Of a stretch of DNA of 64,000 bases, positions 8,690 through 18,350 are shown in pieces. The notes under the pieces were generated by a model. That model did no database searches. It saw nothing but the letters and a program-made list of their open reading frames with translations, and was not told the DNA's origin. Each line of letters begins with the position of its first letter. Position 1 is the stretch's first letter. The translations under genes were made by a program, and so were the position numbers. Source of the DNA: Escherichia coli (GTDB lineage Bacteria; Pseudomonadota; Gammaproteobacteria; Enterobacterales; Enterobacteriaceae). The stretch covers positions 4,030,001 to 4,094,000 of the forward strand of contig CP089930.1 of the NCBI GenBank assembly GCA_021307345.1, in the 5' to 3' direction.

Positions 8690-8753
8690 AAGAAAGCGCC
8701 TGTACTAAACCAGACCCGTGGTACAGGCGAAGAATACGGGTCTACATCGGAAG
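8690..8753 (-). ncRNA. rydC: RydC, Hfq-binding pseudoknot small RNA
   Basis: Read on the minus strand the segment starts CTTCCGATGTAGACCCG and ends ACAGGCGCTTTCTT, which I recognise as the 64-nt RydC RNA in its known location between cybB and ydcA. The two interleaved helices of the pseudoknot are visible: GACCCGT near the 5' end pairs with ACGGGTC in the middle, and CGCCTGTAC pairs with GTACAGGCG before the terminal T-rich tail (8697-8729 contains the latter stem). RydC works with Hfq, stabilising cfa mRNA through its exposed 5' end and repressing targets such as yejABEF and csgD. One or two bases near the loop seem to differ from K-12, from memory. Confidence 0.9.
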
Positions 8754-8953
8754 CATCTATTATATTTATTTGTATGATAAATAAAATCATAATTAGCCTT
8801 TATGTGTTTATCTGGATTATATTTAACCAATTTATCTTTCAGTTAAGATTGAAATCCAATTTCCTCAATTTTTGATCTCTCTAAGTGAAATCAAATCCAC
8901 CCAGCGTATAACTTTTATACCGAACATAAAATTTGGTAAACAATGGAGGTTAT

Positions 8954-9127
8954 ATGAAAAAAATTGCACTTATCTTGTTAGTGGGAATGCTTGTTTCTTT
9001 TTATGCCGATGCCGGGCGCAAGCCGTGTTCTGGTTCGAAAGGTGGGATATCCCACTGTACTGCTGGTGGCAAATTTGTTTGTAACGATGGATCTATCAGC
9101 GCATCGAAAAAGACATGTACTAACTGA
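8954..9127 (+). CDS. ydcA: Small secreted protein YdcA
   Basis: 57 residues starting MKKIALILLVGML, with GGAGG eight bases before the ATG. An upstream ATG at 8933 in the same frame lacks a comparable ribosome site. The first ~20 residues form a cleavable signal peptide (cleavage after A-D-A). The mature part is small, basic and Cys-rich: four cysteines in K-P-C, S-H-C, F-V-C and K-T-C could make two disulfide bonds in the periplasm. It matches K-12 YdcA with a few changes in the signal peptide. No function is established. It is preceded by ~200 bp of AT-rich sequence holding its promoter. Confidence 0.9.
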   Translation: MKKIALILLVGMLVSFYADAGRKPCSGSKGGISHCTAGGKFVCNDGSISASKKTCTN

Positions 9128-9200
9128 AAGGAAAAAAGGGGTGCCATGAGAAAATGAACCTGCCAGCCAGATGCGCGGGGAAAACTCCCCGCGCTGGCCC

Positions 9201-9346
<146 letters not shown>

Positions 9347-9350
<4 letters not shown>

Positions 9351-9409
9351 AGCCTTTTATCCTTGCCGGATAGCAGGTAAGAGACTAACATCTGAATTGC
9401 GAGTTTCAT
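9347..9409 (-). CDS. Mok-type leader, copy 1, truncated by a frameshift
   Basis: A 20-codon frame starting MKLAIQMLVSYLL. In copy 2 and in K-12 the mok frame runs ~55 codons and overlaps hok. Here an extra base in the A-run before hok (GATAAAAGG instead of GAGAAAGG) makes mok end at TGA, overlapping the hokB ATG as ATGA. Mok translation is what normally couples hok translation to SokB control. The short version places the stop exactly at the hok start, which could allow efficient termination-reinitiation. The start codon is the same ATG position as in copy 2. Confidence 0.6.
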
Positions 9410-9696
9410 TCGTTGGCCTCGGTTGATAGAAATATCGGTCGGGGCCTTCGTCTTTCTGATTCCCGGTTAGCCTGAAAACAGAAAGTCTCAGGCACCCGCG
9501 ATCATCCTATGTGGTTTCCCTTAGCAGAGAAATAATCACTTTACGGAATTGCGTGACGATTTCCGGCAAATTTTAATCAGATAACATAAACGACAGGATT
9601 AAATGCGAGCCAGGTTCCGATTGCAGTATGAAAAGGGGTGCCATGAGAAAATGAACCTGCCGCCAGATGCGCGGGGAAAACTCCCCGCGCTGGCCC

Positions 9697-9846
9697 TTAC
9701 CTGGACTTACAGGCCATGAGAGCCGCCACCTCCTTATTACCGTCCGGGAACCGCAATTCGTAGAGCGTTTGTCGGGTCAGAAGTGTGAATGCCAGTATTG
9801 TGAAACAAATAATGAGCAGACACACCACCAGAGGGTTGCGCTTCAT
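9697..9846 (-). CDS. hokB: HokB-type membrane toxin, copy 2
   Basis: 49 residues, identical to copy 1 except that residue 34 is Pro (C-L-R-F-P-D-G pattern in place of R-F-R-D-G), caused by a single G/C change. The membrane helix and C-terminal Cys are unchanged. The ribosome site GGAGAAAGGCT is closer to consensus than in copy 1. Because its mok frame is complete, this copy is the more conventional hokB locus. Whether the proline weakens the toxin is unknown. Confidence 0.9.
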   Translation of the reverse strand: MKRNPLVVCLLIICFTILAFTLLTRQTLYELRFPDGNKEVAALMACKSR

Positions 9847-9904
9847 AGCCTTTCTCCTTGCCGGATGGCGGGTAAGAGGCTAACATCTGAATTGTTGGGT
9901 TCAT
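9737..9904 (-). CDS. mokB: MokB regulatory leader peptide, copy 2
   Basis: 55 codons, MNPTIQMLASYPPSGKEK onward, overlapping hokB copy 2 in another frame and ending within it. The length equals K-12 MokB. In this type I system Mok translation is needed for hok translation, and the cis-encoded antisense RNA SokB (plus strand) covers the mok start region. A sok gene is therefore expected around 9870-9990 on the plus strand, but I cannot fix its ends. Confidence 0.75.
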   Translation of the reverse strand: MNPTIQMLASYPPSGKEKGYEAQPSGGVSAHYLFHNTGIHTSDPTNALRIAVPGR

Positions 9905-10246
9905 TCGTCGGCCTCGGTTGATAGAAATATCGGTCGGGGCCTTCGTCTTTCTGATTCCCGGTTAGCCTGAAAACAGAAAGTCTCAGGCACCCGCGATCAT
10001 CCTATGCAGTTTCTCTTAGCAGGGAAATAATCACCTTACGGAATTGCGTAACGCTTTCCAGAATTTCACGCAATATACCTCACAAAGCATTCTTATTCGC
10101 CAGCCTATTGATTGCGGCGCCCGATGATCTCTTAACGCATAACATGTTGTAAAAATGTGAAGTGAAAACGTTTTTGGTCGTAAGTAATTACCACCGATTG
10201 CCGATGATTCTCTCTCGGGAGTAAATCTGGAAGAGAGACAACGACC
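9905..10246. other. Leader of hokB copy 2 and trg upstream region
   Basis: The part to ~10055 is the 5' untranslated leader of the second hok mRNA and the expected sokB region (minus/plus strands). It contains the conserved block AACAGAAAGTCTCAGGCACC, also present in copy 1. From 10055 to 10246 is AT-rich DNA with no gene, which should hold the hok promoter (minus) and the trg promoter (plus). Confidence 0.5.
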
Positions 10247-11887
10247 ATGCATACAACACCCTCACACCGCTTAGGTTTTTTATATCACATCAGGCTGGTT
10301 CCGCTATTTGCCTGTATTCTGGGCGGCATATTACTTCTTTTTGCCCTGAGTTCAGCTCTGGCTGGGTATTTTCTCTGGCAGGCTGACCGCGATCAGCGTG
10401 ATGCCACTGCGGAGATCCAGACTCGCACCGGTCTGGCAAATAGCTCTGATTATCTGCGTTCAGCCCGGATCAATATGATTCAGGCCGGGGCGGCGAGCCG
10501 TATCGCAGAAATGGAAGAGATGAAGCGAAATATCGCACAAGCGGAATTGCAGATTAAACAATCGCAGCAAGGTTATCGTACTTACCAGAATCGCCAGGTG
10601 AAAACGGCTGCAGATGAAGCTCTGAACGCTGAATTAAATCAACGTTTTCAGGCTTATATAACTGGCCTCCAGCCTATGCTGAAATATGCCAAAAATGGCA
10701 TGTTTGAAGCGATTATTAATCATGAAAGTGAGCATATCCGAACGCTGGATAATACTTATACCCATATATTAAACAAAGCCGTTGAAATACGTAGCGCCAG
10801 AGCGAACCACCTGGCGGAGCAGGCGCATCAGCGCACTCGACTGGGTGTGATGTTTATGATAGGTGCGTTTATGCTTGCCCTGGTCATGACGCTGATGACC
10901 TTCATTGTTTTGCGTCGGATTGTGATTCGACCTCTGCAACATGCCGCGCACCGTATTGAACAAATCGCCAGTGGCGATCTGACAATGAACGACGAACCGA
11001 CGGGGCGCAGTGAAATTGGACGTTTGAGCCGCCATCTACAGAAAATGCAGCATTCGCTGGTGATGACCGTCGGGACGGTACGCCAGGGGGCGGAGGAGAT
11101 TTATCGCGGCACCAGCGAAATTTCCGCTGGCAATGCTGACCTTTCTTCACGCACTGAAGAACAGGCGGCGGCGATTGAACAAACCGCTGCCAGCATGGAG
11201 CAACTCACCGCGACGGTGAAACAGAATGCGGATAATGCACACCACGCGAGCCGTCTGGCACAAGAGGCTTCCGTTAAAGCCAGCGATGGCGGGAAGACAG
11301 TTTCCGGCGTGGTGAAAACGATGGGCGATATCTCCAGTAGCTCGAAAAAAATTTCCGAAATCACCGCCGTGATCAACAGTATTGCTTTCCAGACAAATAT
11401 TCTGGCGCTCAATGCCGCCGTTGAAGCCGCGCGAGCTGGTGAGCAAGGTCGCGGATTTGCGGTTGTTGCCAGCGAAGTGCGTACACTTGCCAGTCGCAGC
11501 GCCCAGGCAGCGAAAGAAATTGAAGGCTTAATCAGCGAATCAGTTGAGTTGATTGGACAAGGGGCTGATGAAGTGGCAACAGCAGGTAAAACGATGAGTG
11601 CCATTGTGGATGCAGTGGCGAGCGTCACACATATCATGCAGGAAATTGCCGCTGCTTCGGATGAGCAAAGCAGGGGAATAACGCAGGTTAGCCAGGCGAT
11701 TTCTGAAATGGATAAAGTAACACAACAGAATGCCTCTCTGGTGGAGGAGGCGTCTGCAGCGGCGGTGTCGCTTGAAGAGCAGGCGACACGATTAACTGAG
11801 GCTGTGGATGTATTCCGCCTGAAGAAACAATCGTTACCTGTGGATCAACGAGGGGCAGGCAACTCGGTTAGTTTGGCAACGGCGTGA
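10247..11887 (+). CDS. trg: Methyl-accepting chemotaxis protein Trg (ribose/galactose receptor)
   Basis: 546 residues, as in K-12 Trg. Order: first membrane helix (about 18-38), periplasmic four-helix ligand domain (39-200), second helix (about 201-222) ending in [12 protein letters not shown] domain, then the coiled signalling domain. Its tip holds the CheA/CheW contact [26 protein letters not shown]. Trg senses ribose- and galactose-loaded binding proteins and controls CheA. The C terminus lacks the N-W-E-T-F tether, as expected for a low-abundance receptor. The periplasmic domain shows more differences from K-12 than the signalling tip. Monocistronic, with a terminator after it. Confidence 0.96.
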   Translation: MHTTPSHRLGFLYHIRLVPLFACILGGILLLFALSSALAGYFLWQADRDQRDATAEIQTRTGLANSSDYLRSARINMIQAGAASRIAEMEEMKRNIAQAELQIKQSQQGYRTYQNRQVKTAADEALNAELNQRFQAYITGLQPMLKYAKNGMFEAIINHESEHIRTLDNTYTHILNKAVEIRSARANHLAEQAHQRTRLGVMFMIGAFMLALVMTLMTFIVLRRIVIRPLQHAAHRIEQIASGDLTMNDEPTGRSEIGRLSRHLQKMQHSLVMTVGTVRQGAEEIYRGTSEISAGNADLSSRTEEQAAAIEQTAASMEQLTATVKQNADNAHHASRLAQEASVKASDGGKTVSGVVKTMGDISSSSKKISEITAVINSIAFQTNILALNAAVEAARAGEQGRGFAVVASEVRTLASRSAQAAKEIEGLISESVELIGQGADEVATAGKTMSAIVDAVASVTHIMQEIAAASDEQSRGITQVSQAISEMDKVTQQNASLVEEASAAAVSLEEQATRLTEAVDVFRLKKQSLPVDQRGAGNSVSLATA

Positions 11888-11897
11888 TAATGTCAAA

Positions 11898-11919
11898 GAA
11901 GGGATCGCAAGATCCCTTC
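11898..11919. terminator. Bidirectional terminator between trg and ydcI
   Basis: Perfect 9-bp stem GAAGGGATC / GATCCCTTC with a GCAA tetraloop, lying between convergent trg and ydcI. Confidence 0.75.
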
Positions 11920-11924
11920 ACCTT

Positions 11925-12848
11925 TCAGAATGGCATTGATTTCCGAATTGCGTTAATCATTAGCTGACAGCCGGAAGAGAGCGTTGCATCTACGCGGGTC
12001 AGTATTCCAATCGGTTCGCCTGCGCCATGTCCCGGAACAGGCAGCGCCACCAGCGAGGCATGACGCAGGTCGTCTTTTACTGCGCCAGAAGGGACAAACC
12101 ACACATAGTCATATTCAACCGTAAGCTGACGCGAAAGCGATGCTGAAAGCGTTTCAATACAACCCGAAGGAATTTTGCAGCCCTGGCTTTGTACTAACGC
12201 ATCTGAATGTTGGCGGGGCGCAGTGCCTTCCGGCGATACGACAACCGGCCATTCCAGTACCCGGCTTAGCGTCACGTTTTCCTGAAGAAGCGGGTGGTTA
12301 GGCCGGACAACCAGTTTCAGCGATTCGAGAAACAGCAATTCGTAATTAAGCCCGGTCATCAGTTCAGGATCTGACATCCGGCCAACACCGATATCAATTT
12401 CTCCCGTTTTTAAGCCTGCCAGAATCATGGTGTTACTCATGGTAGCAACTTGCAGAGTGGTCTCTTTTTGTTGCTGATGAAACTGACCAATAACGGAAGG
12501 CAAGATCCCCAGTGCAGCTGTGGGTAATGCACCAACCCTTACAACATCATTGTTAAGCCCTTCTTTACGATTAAGCGCCTGACCTGCGGTGTTGATGGCG
12601 TCAAGCACTCTGACTGCATGGGTTAAAAATTGCTCACCAGGTAAGGTGAGCTGCGCGCCCTGACGTCCACGGTCAAATAAGCGGGTGCCTGTCAATTGTT
12701 CAAGTTCATTCAATGTCTTAGAGAGCGCAGGTTGACTCAAATTAAGGGTTTCAGCCGCGCGCCCCAAAGTTCCTTGTTGTGCGACAGCTACGAAAGTATG
12801 AAGGTGGCGCAAACGGATGCGCTGACTAAACAGACTATTTTTTTCCAT
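11925..12848 (-). CDS. ydcI: LysR-family transcriptional regulator YdcI
   Basis: 307 residues from MEKNSLFSQRIRLRHLH; the 23-residue upstream extension of the open frame is not in the family. N-terminal winged helix-turn-helix (about 12-70: T-F-V-A-V-A-Q-Q-G-T-L-G-R-A-A-E-T-L-N-L-S-Q-P-A-L-S-K), a linker helix, and a C-terminal two-lobed effector-binding domain from ~95. K-12 YdcI is a DNA-binding regulator affecting pH-stress and central metabolism genes; its ligand is unknown. It is divergent from ydcJ with 216 bp between, where its operator probably lies, since LysR proteins usually act on the adjacent divergent promoter. Confidence 0.95.
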   Translation of the reverse strand: MEKNSLFSQRIRLRHLHTFVAVAQQGTLGRAAETLNLSQPALSKTLNELEQLTGTRLFDRGRQGAQLTLPGEQFLTHAVRVLDAINTAGQALNRKEGLNNDVVRVGALPTAALGILPSVIGQFHQQQKETTLQVATMSNTMILAGLKTGEIDIGVGRMSDPELMTGLNYELLFLESLKLVVRPNHPLLQENVTLSRVLEWPVVVSPEGTAPRQHSDALVQSQGCKIPSGCIETLSASLSRQLTVEYDYVWFVPSGAVKDDLRHASLVALPVPGHGAGEPIGILTRVDATLSSGCQLMINAIRKSMPF

Positions 12849-13064
12849 AAGCGATGTTAAAAACGAAGCGGTGCCGCTGACAAGTGAAGTTGTTTGATTA
12901 TGATAACTTGATTGCAAAATATTATTAACATATAAAGCAATTTTGTTACGTTTTCAGGCGTGGTTTTACTGATTTCGTGGGGAGATCACAGTTTGTAAAT
13001 TCTTCCCACCAGAGTAAATGTGGTTACCTACACTCCAGATTACTGACCACTGGAGGCAGAGATT

Positions 13065-14408
13065 ATGGCGAACAGCATCACGGCGGATGAGATTCGGGAA
13101 CAGTTTTCGCAGGCTATGTCAGCCATGTATCAGCAAGAAGTTCCACAGTACGGTACGCTGCTGGAACTGGTGGCTGACGTCAATCTGTCTGTGCTGGAAA
13201 ACAATCCCCAATTGCATGAAAAAATGGTAAATGCGGACGAACTGGCGCGACTTAACGTTGAACGTCATGGGGCGATTCGCGTCGGCACAGCACAAGAGCT
13301 TGCCACTCTACGGCGGATATTTGCCATTATGGGGATGTATCCGGTCAGTTATTACGATCTCTCGCAGGCGGCGGTGCCGGTACATTCCACAGCATTTCGT
13401 CCTATCGATGATGCCTCGCTGGCGCGTAATCCTTTCCGGGTTTTTACCTCATTACTTCGCCTTGAACTCATCGAAAACGAAACCTTGCGCCAGAAGGCGG
13501 CGGAGATTTTACATCAGCGCGATATCTTTACCCCGCGTTGTCGGCAACTGTTAGATGTATATGATCAGGAGGGCGGCTTTAGCAAAGCTCAGGCGCGGGA
13601 GTTTGTGCAGGAAGTCCTGGAGACGTTTCGCTGGCATCAGTCAGCAACAGTAGATGAAGAAACCTATCGCGCGTTGCACAACGAACATCGACTGATTGCT
13701 GATGTGGTCTGTTTTCCTGGCTGCCATATTAACCACCTGACGCCACGCACGCTCGACATTGACCGGGTGCAGTCGATGATGCCCGAATGCGGTATTGAAC
13801 CCAAAATTCTGATCGAAGGGCCGCCGCGCCGCGAGGTGCCGATTTTACTGCGCCAGACCAGTTTTAAGGCGCTGGAAGAGACCGTGTTGTTTGCAGGGCA
13901 AAAGCAGGGAACGCATACCGCACGCTTTGGTGAGATAGAGCAACGTGGTGTGGCATTAACGCCGAAAGGACGGCAACTGTATGATGAGCTTCTGCGTAAC
14001 GCCGGAATCGGACAGGATAATCTCACTCACCAACTGCATTTGCAGGAAACCTTCAGCGTCTTTCCGGACAGTGAATTTCTGATGCGCCAGCAGGGATTGG
14101 CATGGTTTCGCTATCGCCTGACGCCATCGGGTGAGGCGCATCGTCAGGCGATCCATCCCGGAGACGATCCACAACCTTTGATCGAACGTGGTTGGGTAGT
14201 GGCGCAACCTATTACATATGAGGATTTCCTGCCGGTTAGTGCTGCGGGGATCTTCCAGTCGAATCTGGGTAATGAAACGCAAATGCGCAGTCACGGTAAT
14301 GCCAGCCGGGAGGCTTTTGAACTGGCGCTGGGGTGTCCGGTATTTGATGAGTTTCAGTTGTACCAGGAAGCGGAAGAACGCAGTAAACGCCGCTGTGGTT
14401 TGCTTTAA
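13065..14408 (+). CDS. ydcJ: YdcJ, VOC/DUF1338 metalloenzyme (2-oxoadipate dioxygenase/decarboxylase family)
   Basis: 447 residues, the K-12 length. The start MANSITADEIREQF follows GGAGGCAGAG. DUF1338/HglS-family features include the early Y-x-V-x-Y-Y-D-L-S segment (~100), F-P-G-C-H-I-N-H-L-T-P-R (around 225) giving candidate metal-binding histidines, and a later Glu. HglS of Pseudomonas converts 2-oxoadipate to 2-hydroxyglutarate in lysine breakdown with Fe(II); E. coli YdcJ is a homologue, but its natural substrate is not settled. Divergent from the LysR gene ydcI, which may regulate it. Confidence 0.93.
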   Translation: MANSITADEIREQFSQAMSAMYQQEVPQYGTLLELVADVNLSVLENNPQLHEKMVNADELARLNVERHGAIRVGTAQELATLRRIFAIMGMYPVSYYDLSQAAVPVHSTAFRPIDDASLARNPFRVFTSLLRLELIENETLRQKAAEILHQRDIFTPRCRQLLDVYDQEGGFSKAQAREFVQEVLETFRWHQSATVDEETYRALHNEHRLIADVVCFPGCHINHLTPRTLDIDRVQSMMPECGIEPKILIEGPPRREVPILLRQTSFKALEETVLFAGQKQGTHTARFGEIEQRGVALTPKGRQLYDELLRNAGIGQDNLTHQLHLQETFSVFPDSEFLMRQQGLAWFRYRLTPSGEAHRQAIHPGDDPQPLIERGWVVAQPITYEDFLPVSAAGIFQSNLGNETQMRSHGNASREAFELALGCPVFDEFQLYQEAEERSKRRCGLL

Positions 14409-14632
14409 ATTCTGTCCATCCGACTTTGCAAAAATTTGCCTGATTTTACAAACGAATCAGGCTCATCCCATCGACAGAAAAAAATTGCCGATTTATGCAT
14501 ATTCTCTGAGTTCAACAATTGGATTATTAATAAATATTGTCTAGAGTGAGCGGTCATTAATAAGCATTTTCTTGCCGCTGAATACGACCAGCGCGGGACC
14601 ATTCACTACACCAGAAGGACTCACTTTCAGGT

Positions 14633-16288
14633 ATGGATCGTAGACGATTTATTAAAGGTTCAATGGCTATGGCCGCCGTGTGCGGGACTAGCGGCATTGC
14701 TTCTCTTTTTTCTCAGGCTGCGTTCGCAGCAGAATCTGATATTGCCGACGGGCAAACCCAGCGTTTTGACTTCTCTATTTTACAGTCAATGGCGCACGAC
14801 TTAGCGCAAACAGCGTGGCGTGGTGCACCGCGTCCGTTACCCGATACGCTGGCGACGATGACGCCGCAGGCTTATAACAGCATTCAGTATGACGCCGAAA
14901 AATCACTCTGGCATAACGTTGAGAATCGCCAGCTGGACGCTCAGTTCTTCCATATGGGAATGGGGTTTCGCCGCCGCGTTCGCATGTTCTCTGTTGATCC
15001 AGCAACACATCTGGCGCGCGAAATACACTTCCGTCCGGAATTGTTTAAATACAACGATGCGGGTGTTGATACCAAACAATTAGAAGGGCAAAGCGATCTC
15101 GGTTTTGCGGGATTCCGTGTATTTAAAGCACCGGAGCTGGCGCGCCGCGACGTGGTTTCTTTCCTCGGTGCCAGTTATTTCCGTGCCGTTGATGACACTT
15201 ATCAATACGGTTTGTCGGCGCGTGGTCTGGCGATCGACACTTACACCGACAGCAAAGAAGAGTTCCCCGACTTTACCGCCTTCTGGTTCGATACGGTAAA
15301 ACCTGGCGCGACCACTTTTACCGTTTATGCGTTGCTCGATAGCGCCAGCATTACTGGTGCTTACAAGTTCACCATCCACTGTGAGAAGAACCAGGTGATT
15401 ATGGATGTCGAAAATCACCTGTATGCGCGTAAAGACATTAAACAACTGGGCATCGCGCCGATGACCAGTATGTTCAGTTGCGGGACTAACGAACGTCGTA
15501 TGTGCGACACCATTCATCCGCAAATCCATGATTCCGACCGTCTTTCCATGTGGCGGGGCAATGGCGAGTGGATCTGCCGTCCGCTGAATAATCCGCAGAA
15601 ATTGCAGTTCAATGCCTATACCGATAACAATCCAAAAGGGTTTGGCTTGTTGCAGCTGGATCGTGATTTCTCCCATTATCAGGACATTATGGGCTGGTAT
15701 AACAAACGCCCAAGTCTGTGGGTGGAACCGCGTAACAAGTGGGGTAAGGGCACTATCGGTTTGATGGAGATCCCGACGACGGGAGAAACGCTGGATAATA
15801 TTGTCTGTTTCTGGCAACCAGAGAAAGCAATCAAAGCGGGCGACGAACTGGCGTTTCAGTATCGTCTTTACTGGAGTGCACAGCCTCCCGTTCATTGTCC
15901 ATTAGCACGAGTTATGGCGACGCGTACCGGCATGGGAGGCTTCCCGGAAGGCTGGGCGCCAGGTGAACATTATCCGGAAAAATGGGCTCGTCGTTTTGCC
16001 GTCGATTTTGTCGGTGGTGATCTGAAAGCGGCTGCGCCGAAAGGGATTGAGCCTGTTATCACACTTTCCAGTGGTGAAGCGAAACAAATAGAAATTCTCT
16101 ACATTGAGCCGATTGATGGTTACCGTATTCAGTTTGACTGGTATCCGACTTCGGACTCAACTGATCCGGTCGATATGCGTATGTATTTGCGCTGCCAGGG
16201 CGATGCCATCAGTGAAACATGGCTGTATCAGTATTTCCCTCCAGCACCGGATAAGCGCCAGTATGTTGACGATCGCGTGATGAACTAA
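14633..16288 (+). CDS. opgD: Glucan biosynthesis protein OpgD (MdoD)
   Basis: 551 residues. The N terminus [16 protein letters not shown] is a twin-arginine signal (R-R-x-F-I-K) with cleavage near A-F-A ~32, so the folded protein is exported to the periplasm. The rest is the MdoG/OpgG family beta-sandwich: conserved stretches include [24 protein letters not shown] and Y-G-L-S-A-R-G-L-A. OpgD shapes the backbone of osmoregulated periplasmic glucans and controls their length, alongside OpgG. Length and motifs match K-12. Its own promoter lies in the 220-bp gap after ydcJ, which also holds a GCCTGATT / AATCAGGC hairpin (14438-14462). Confidence 0.96.
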   Translation: MDRRRFIKGSMAMAAVCGTSGIASLFSQAAFAAESDIADGQTQRFDFSILQSMAHDLAQTAWRGAPRPLPDTLATMTPQAYNSIQYDAEKSLWHNVENRQLDAQFFHMGMGFRRRVRMFSVDPATHLAREIHFRPELFKYNDAGVDTKQLEGQSDLGFAGFRVFKAPELARRDVVSFLGASYFRAVDDTYQYGLSARGLAIDTYTDSKEEFPDFTAFWFDTVKPGATTFTVYALLDSASITGAYKFTIHCEKNQVIMDVENHLYARKDIKQLGIAPMTSMFSCGTNERRMCDTIHPQIHDSDRLSMWRGNGEWICRPLNNPQKLQFNAYTDNNPKGFGLLQLDRDFSHYQDIMGWYNKRPSLWVEPRNKWGKGTIGLMEIPTTGETLDNIVCFWQPEKAIKAGDELAFQYRLYWSAQPPVHCPLARVMATRTGMGGFPEGWAPGEHYPEKWARRFAVDFVGGDLKAAAPKGIEPVITLSSGEAKQIEILYIEPIDGYRIQFDWYPTSDSTDPVDMRMYLRCQGDAISETWLYQYFPPAPDKRQYVDDRVMN

Positions 16289-16301
16289 TCTTCATTTTTT
16301 A

Positions 16302-16325
16302 GGCACCTTCTTCCGGGAGGGTGCC
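16302..16325 (+). terminator. Hairpin after opgD
   Basis: GGCACC / GGTGCC stem 13 bp after the opgD stop with a G+C-rich loop. No T-run follows, so it may be a weak or rho-assisted terminator or an mRNA-stabilising hairpin. Confidence 0.45.
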
Positions 16326-16429
16326 GTCTGGTTAAACACGATCCCGCTCGCATTTTTCCTCAAGTTAAATGGGTAATCTGATGTTGTATATTCCATATAC
16401 ACGTTGTCAGCCACTAACAGGGAGTGCGT

Positions 16430-16654
16430 ATGTTTCCAGAATATCGAGATTTAATATCCCGTCTGAAAAACGAAAATCCTCGCTTTATGTCCTTGTTTGA
16501 TAAACATAATAAACTTGATCATGAAATTGCCAGAAAGGAAGGCTCTGACGGTCGAGGATACAATGCGGAAGTCGCTCGCATGAAAAAACAGAAATTACAA
16601 ATGAAGGATGAGATGCTTAAAATCCTGCAACAGGAGAGCGTCAAAGAGGTGTAA
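16430..16654 (+). CDS. ydcH: DUF465 small protein YdcH
   Basis: 74 residues beginning MFPEYRDLISRLKNENPRF. GGGAGTG precedes the ATG, and this start is preferred over an in-frame ATG six bases upstream (M-R-M-F). The protein is almost entirely charged amphipathic helix with a predicted coiled coil (H-N-K-L-D-H-E-I-A-R-K to the end). It is a DUF465 protein of unknown function, cytoplasmic by composition. It has its own strong terminator and is followed by rimL. Confidence 0.93.
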   Translation: MFPEYRDLISRLKNENPRFMSLFDKHNKLDHEIARKEGSDGRGYNAEVARMKKQKLQMKDEMLKILQQESVKEV

Positions 16655-16662
16655 ACTTTCCT

Positions 16663-16686
16663 AAGCCGCCTGCCAGGCGGCTTTTT
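16663..16686 (+). terminator. Intrinsic terminator after ydcH
   Basis: Perfect 9-bp stem AAGCCGCCT / AGGCGGCTT with a GCC loop, then TTT: a textbook rho-independent terminator. Confidence 0.9.
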
Positions 16687-16715
16687 AACGACTGCAAAGA
16701 GTAACAGGAGATAAG

Positions 16716-17255
16716 ATGACTGAAACGATAAAAGTAAGCGACTCACTTGAATTACATGCCGTTGCAGAAAGTCACGTCACACCTCTTTATCAGTTAACCT
16801 GCAAAAATAAAAACTGGTTACAGCAGTCGCTAAACTGGCCGCAGTTTGTTCACAGCGAAGAGGACACGCGAAAAACGGTGCAGGGTAATATGATGTTGCA
16901 TCAACGCGGTTACGCCAAAATGTTCATGATCTTCAAAGAAAATGAACTCGTCGGCGTTATCTCTTTTAATCGAATTGAACCGCTAAATAAAACCGCCGAA
17001 ATCGGCTACTGGCTGGACGAATCCCATCAGGGACAGGGGATCATTTCTCAGGCGCTACAGGCATTGATTCATCATTACGCCCAGTCTGGTGAACTTAGAC
17101 GCTTTGTGATCAAATGTCGGGTGGACAACCCGCAAAGCAACCAGGTTGCCTTGCGCAATGGTTTTAGCCTGGAAGGTTGCCTGAAACAGGCTGAGTTCCT
17201 GAATGATGTCTATGATGATGTGAATTTATACGCGCGCATTATCGATTCACAATAA
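16716..17255 (+). CDS. rimL: Ribosomal-protein bL12 serine N-acetyltransferase RimL
   Basis: 179 residues, start [14 protein letters not shown] after ACAGGAGAT. GNAT fold: the acetyl-CoA pyrophosphate loop is in [14 protein letters not shown] (about 107-120), and the C-terminal beta bulge region [13 protein letters not shown] follows. RimL acetylates the N-terminal serine of L12, converting it to L7. It is cytoplasmic. The last 9 bp overlap the convergent ydcK stop region, so the two transcripts share a 3' end with no room for a separate terminator. Confidence 0.96.
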   Translation: MTETIKVSDSLELHAVAESHVTPLYQLTCKNKNWLQQSLNWPQFVHSEEDTRKTVQGNMMLHQRGYAKMFMIFKENELVGVISFNRIEPLNKTAEIGYWLDESHQGQGIISQALQALIHHYAQSGELRRFVIKCRVDNPQSNQVALRNGFSLEGCLKQAEFLNDVYDDVNLYARIIDSQ

Positions 17256-18227
17256 CCCAGCCAGCGGCGTTCGCGTAATACGTTCCTCACTGTTAATGAC
17301 TTTTGGACCACGGACATGAATGGTGTCGCCACCAAAGGCTTCAACGACGGCGTGGTCGGTTATCTCCACATGGTTTTCAATCATTACCGCACCTGTAATA
17401 CGGCTCTTTCCTTGTATTATAACGTGATCGTCAAGCAGAACCGGACCGCCACGCACAACGGCATTTCCGCCAATCAGGACATGATGTTTTAACACGCAAT
17501 TGCCTTCTACAATGGCATATTCCGCCACCTGAGAGCTGTAATGAATTGTTGGAATCGCATCTTCTTCAGTTCCGGCAATCACACGTGCGTGACCGTAGAC
17601 TTTCGCACAGTCGCACAGCCAGACATTGTTTTCTTCATTACCTTCAATACGCGCAAAATCAAAAACTTCGGCACGATGCTCAATAAAAGCATGGCGGACG
17701 ACGGCATCGCCATAAATTTGCGCCTGATGGACAACGCGTGAGGCGCTGACGCTGGCGCGGTCATAAATTTGTAGCAGAAGATGGTGGTCGGGCGTTAAGC
17801 CTTGTGTGGCGACGATCATTGAATGTTGATCGATACAGACCTGACCAAAAATTCTGCACTGACCGCAAACTATTGAATCACGAATGGTGACGCTGTCACT
17901 TACATGGACGCCCTGGCTGATTTCACTGTTATCGATCCAGGTGTTATCCGTCGTGCAAACCTCTCCCCATAGCATGCTGGTGCCGGTAATACGCGTATTA
18001 CCGGAAATCACCGTTCCGCCGAACGCAAGAGCATTCTGGTCGTAAATCCAGCAATTTCCTTCCTGCGCCAGCACAGTTTCGCTATCGATCCAACCACCAG
18101 CCGTCCCTGCTATCACATCATTAAAATCGGCTATGGCAATAATCTGCCGTAATAGCACACTTTTTTTGAAGCCATCTTCCTGATAACTAAAGGCTCGTTG
18201 CTCTTCACTTAGACGATATTTGCGCAT
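17247..18227 (-). CDS. ydcK: Hexapeptide-repeat (left-handed beta-helix) protein YdcK
   Basis: 326 residues, as in K-12. The N-terminal part starts [13 protein letters not shown]. From about residue 60 to the end the sequence is built of imperfect hexapeptide repeats ([I/V]-x-G-x-A/S-x type, e.g. [10 protein letters not shown] and A-V-V-R-G-G-P-V), the mark of a left-handed parallel beta-helix as in LpxA-like acyl/acetyltransferases. No catalytic His or acceptor domain can be assigned, so the activity is unknown. Converges on rimL with a 9-bp coding overlap. Divergent from tehA across ~120 bp. Confidence 0.94.
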   Translation of the reverse strand: MRKYRLSEEQRAFSYQEDGFKKSVLLRQIIAIADFNDVIAGTAGGWIDSETVLAQEGNCWIYDQNALAFGGTVISGNTRITGTSMLWGEVCTTDNTWIDNSEISQGVHVSDSVTIRDSIVCGQCRIFGQVCIDQHSMIVATQGLTPDHHLLLQIYDRASVSASRVVHQAQIYGDAVVRHAFIEHRAEVFDFARIEGNEENNVWLCDCAKVYGHARVIAGTEEDAIPTIHYSSQVAEYAIVEGNCVLKHHVLIGGNAVVRGGPVLLDDHVIIQGKSRITGAVMIENHVEITDHAVVEAFGGDTIHVRGPKVINSEERITRTPLAGLL

Positions 18228-18350
18228 AGCGTTTTCCCGCAGGTGACTTACTATAACCGTAGCAAATTCTGCGACTCTGGCTATGTTTGAGAAATTTCCA
18301 TAAAATGCATTTCAAATATACTTTATAAATTAAACAAAATGAGTAACAAG

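Larger units (their letters stand above)
9631..10055. repeat. Direct repeat copy 2 (hokB/mokB unit)
   Basis: Second unit of the tandem duplication, offset 495-497 bp from copy 1, starting with the same AAAAGGGGTGCCATGAGAAA. Similarity fades after TTACGGAATTGCGT near 10050. About 70 bp of unrelated sequence separates the units. Confidence 0.9.

Noticed and set aside
8697-8729. A simple terminator for cybB
   Set aside because: The stem belongs to the RydC RNA on the minus strand; on the plus strand no T-run follows.
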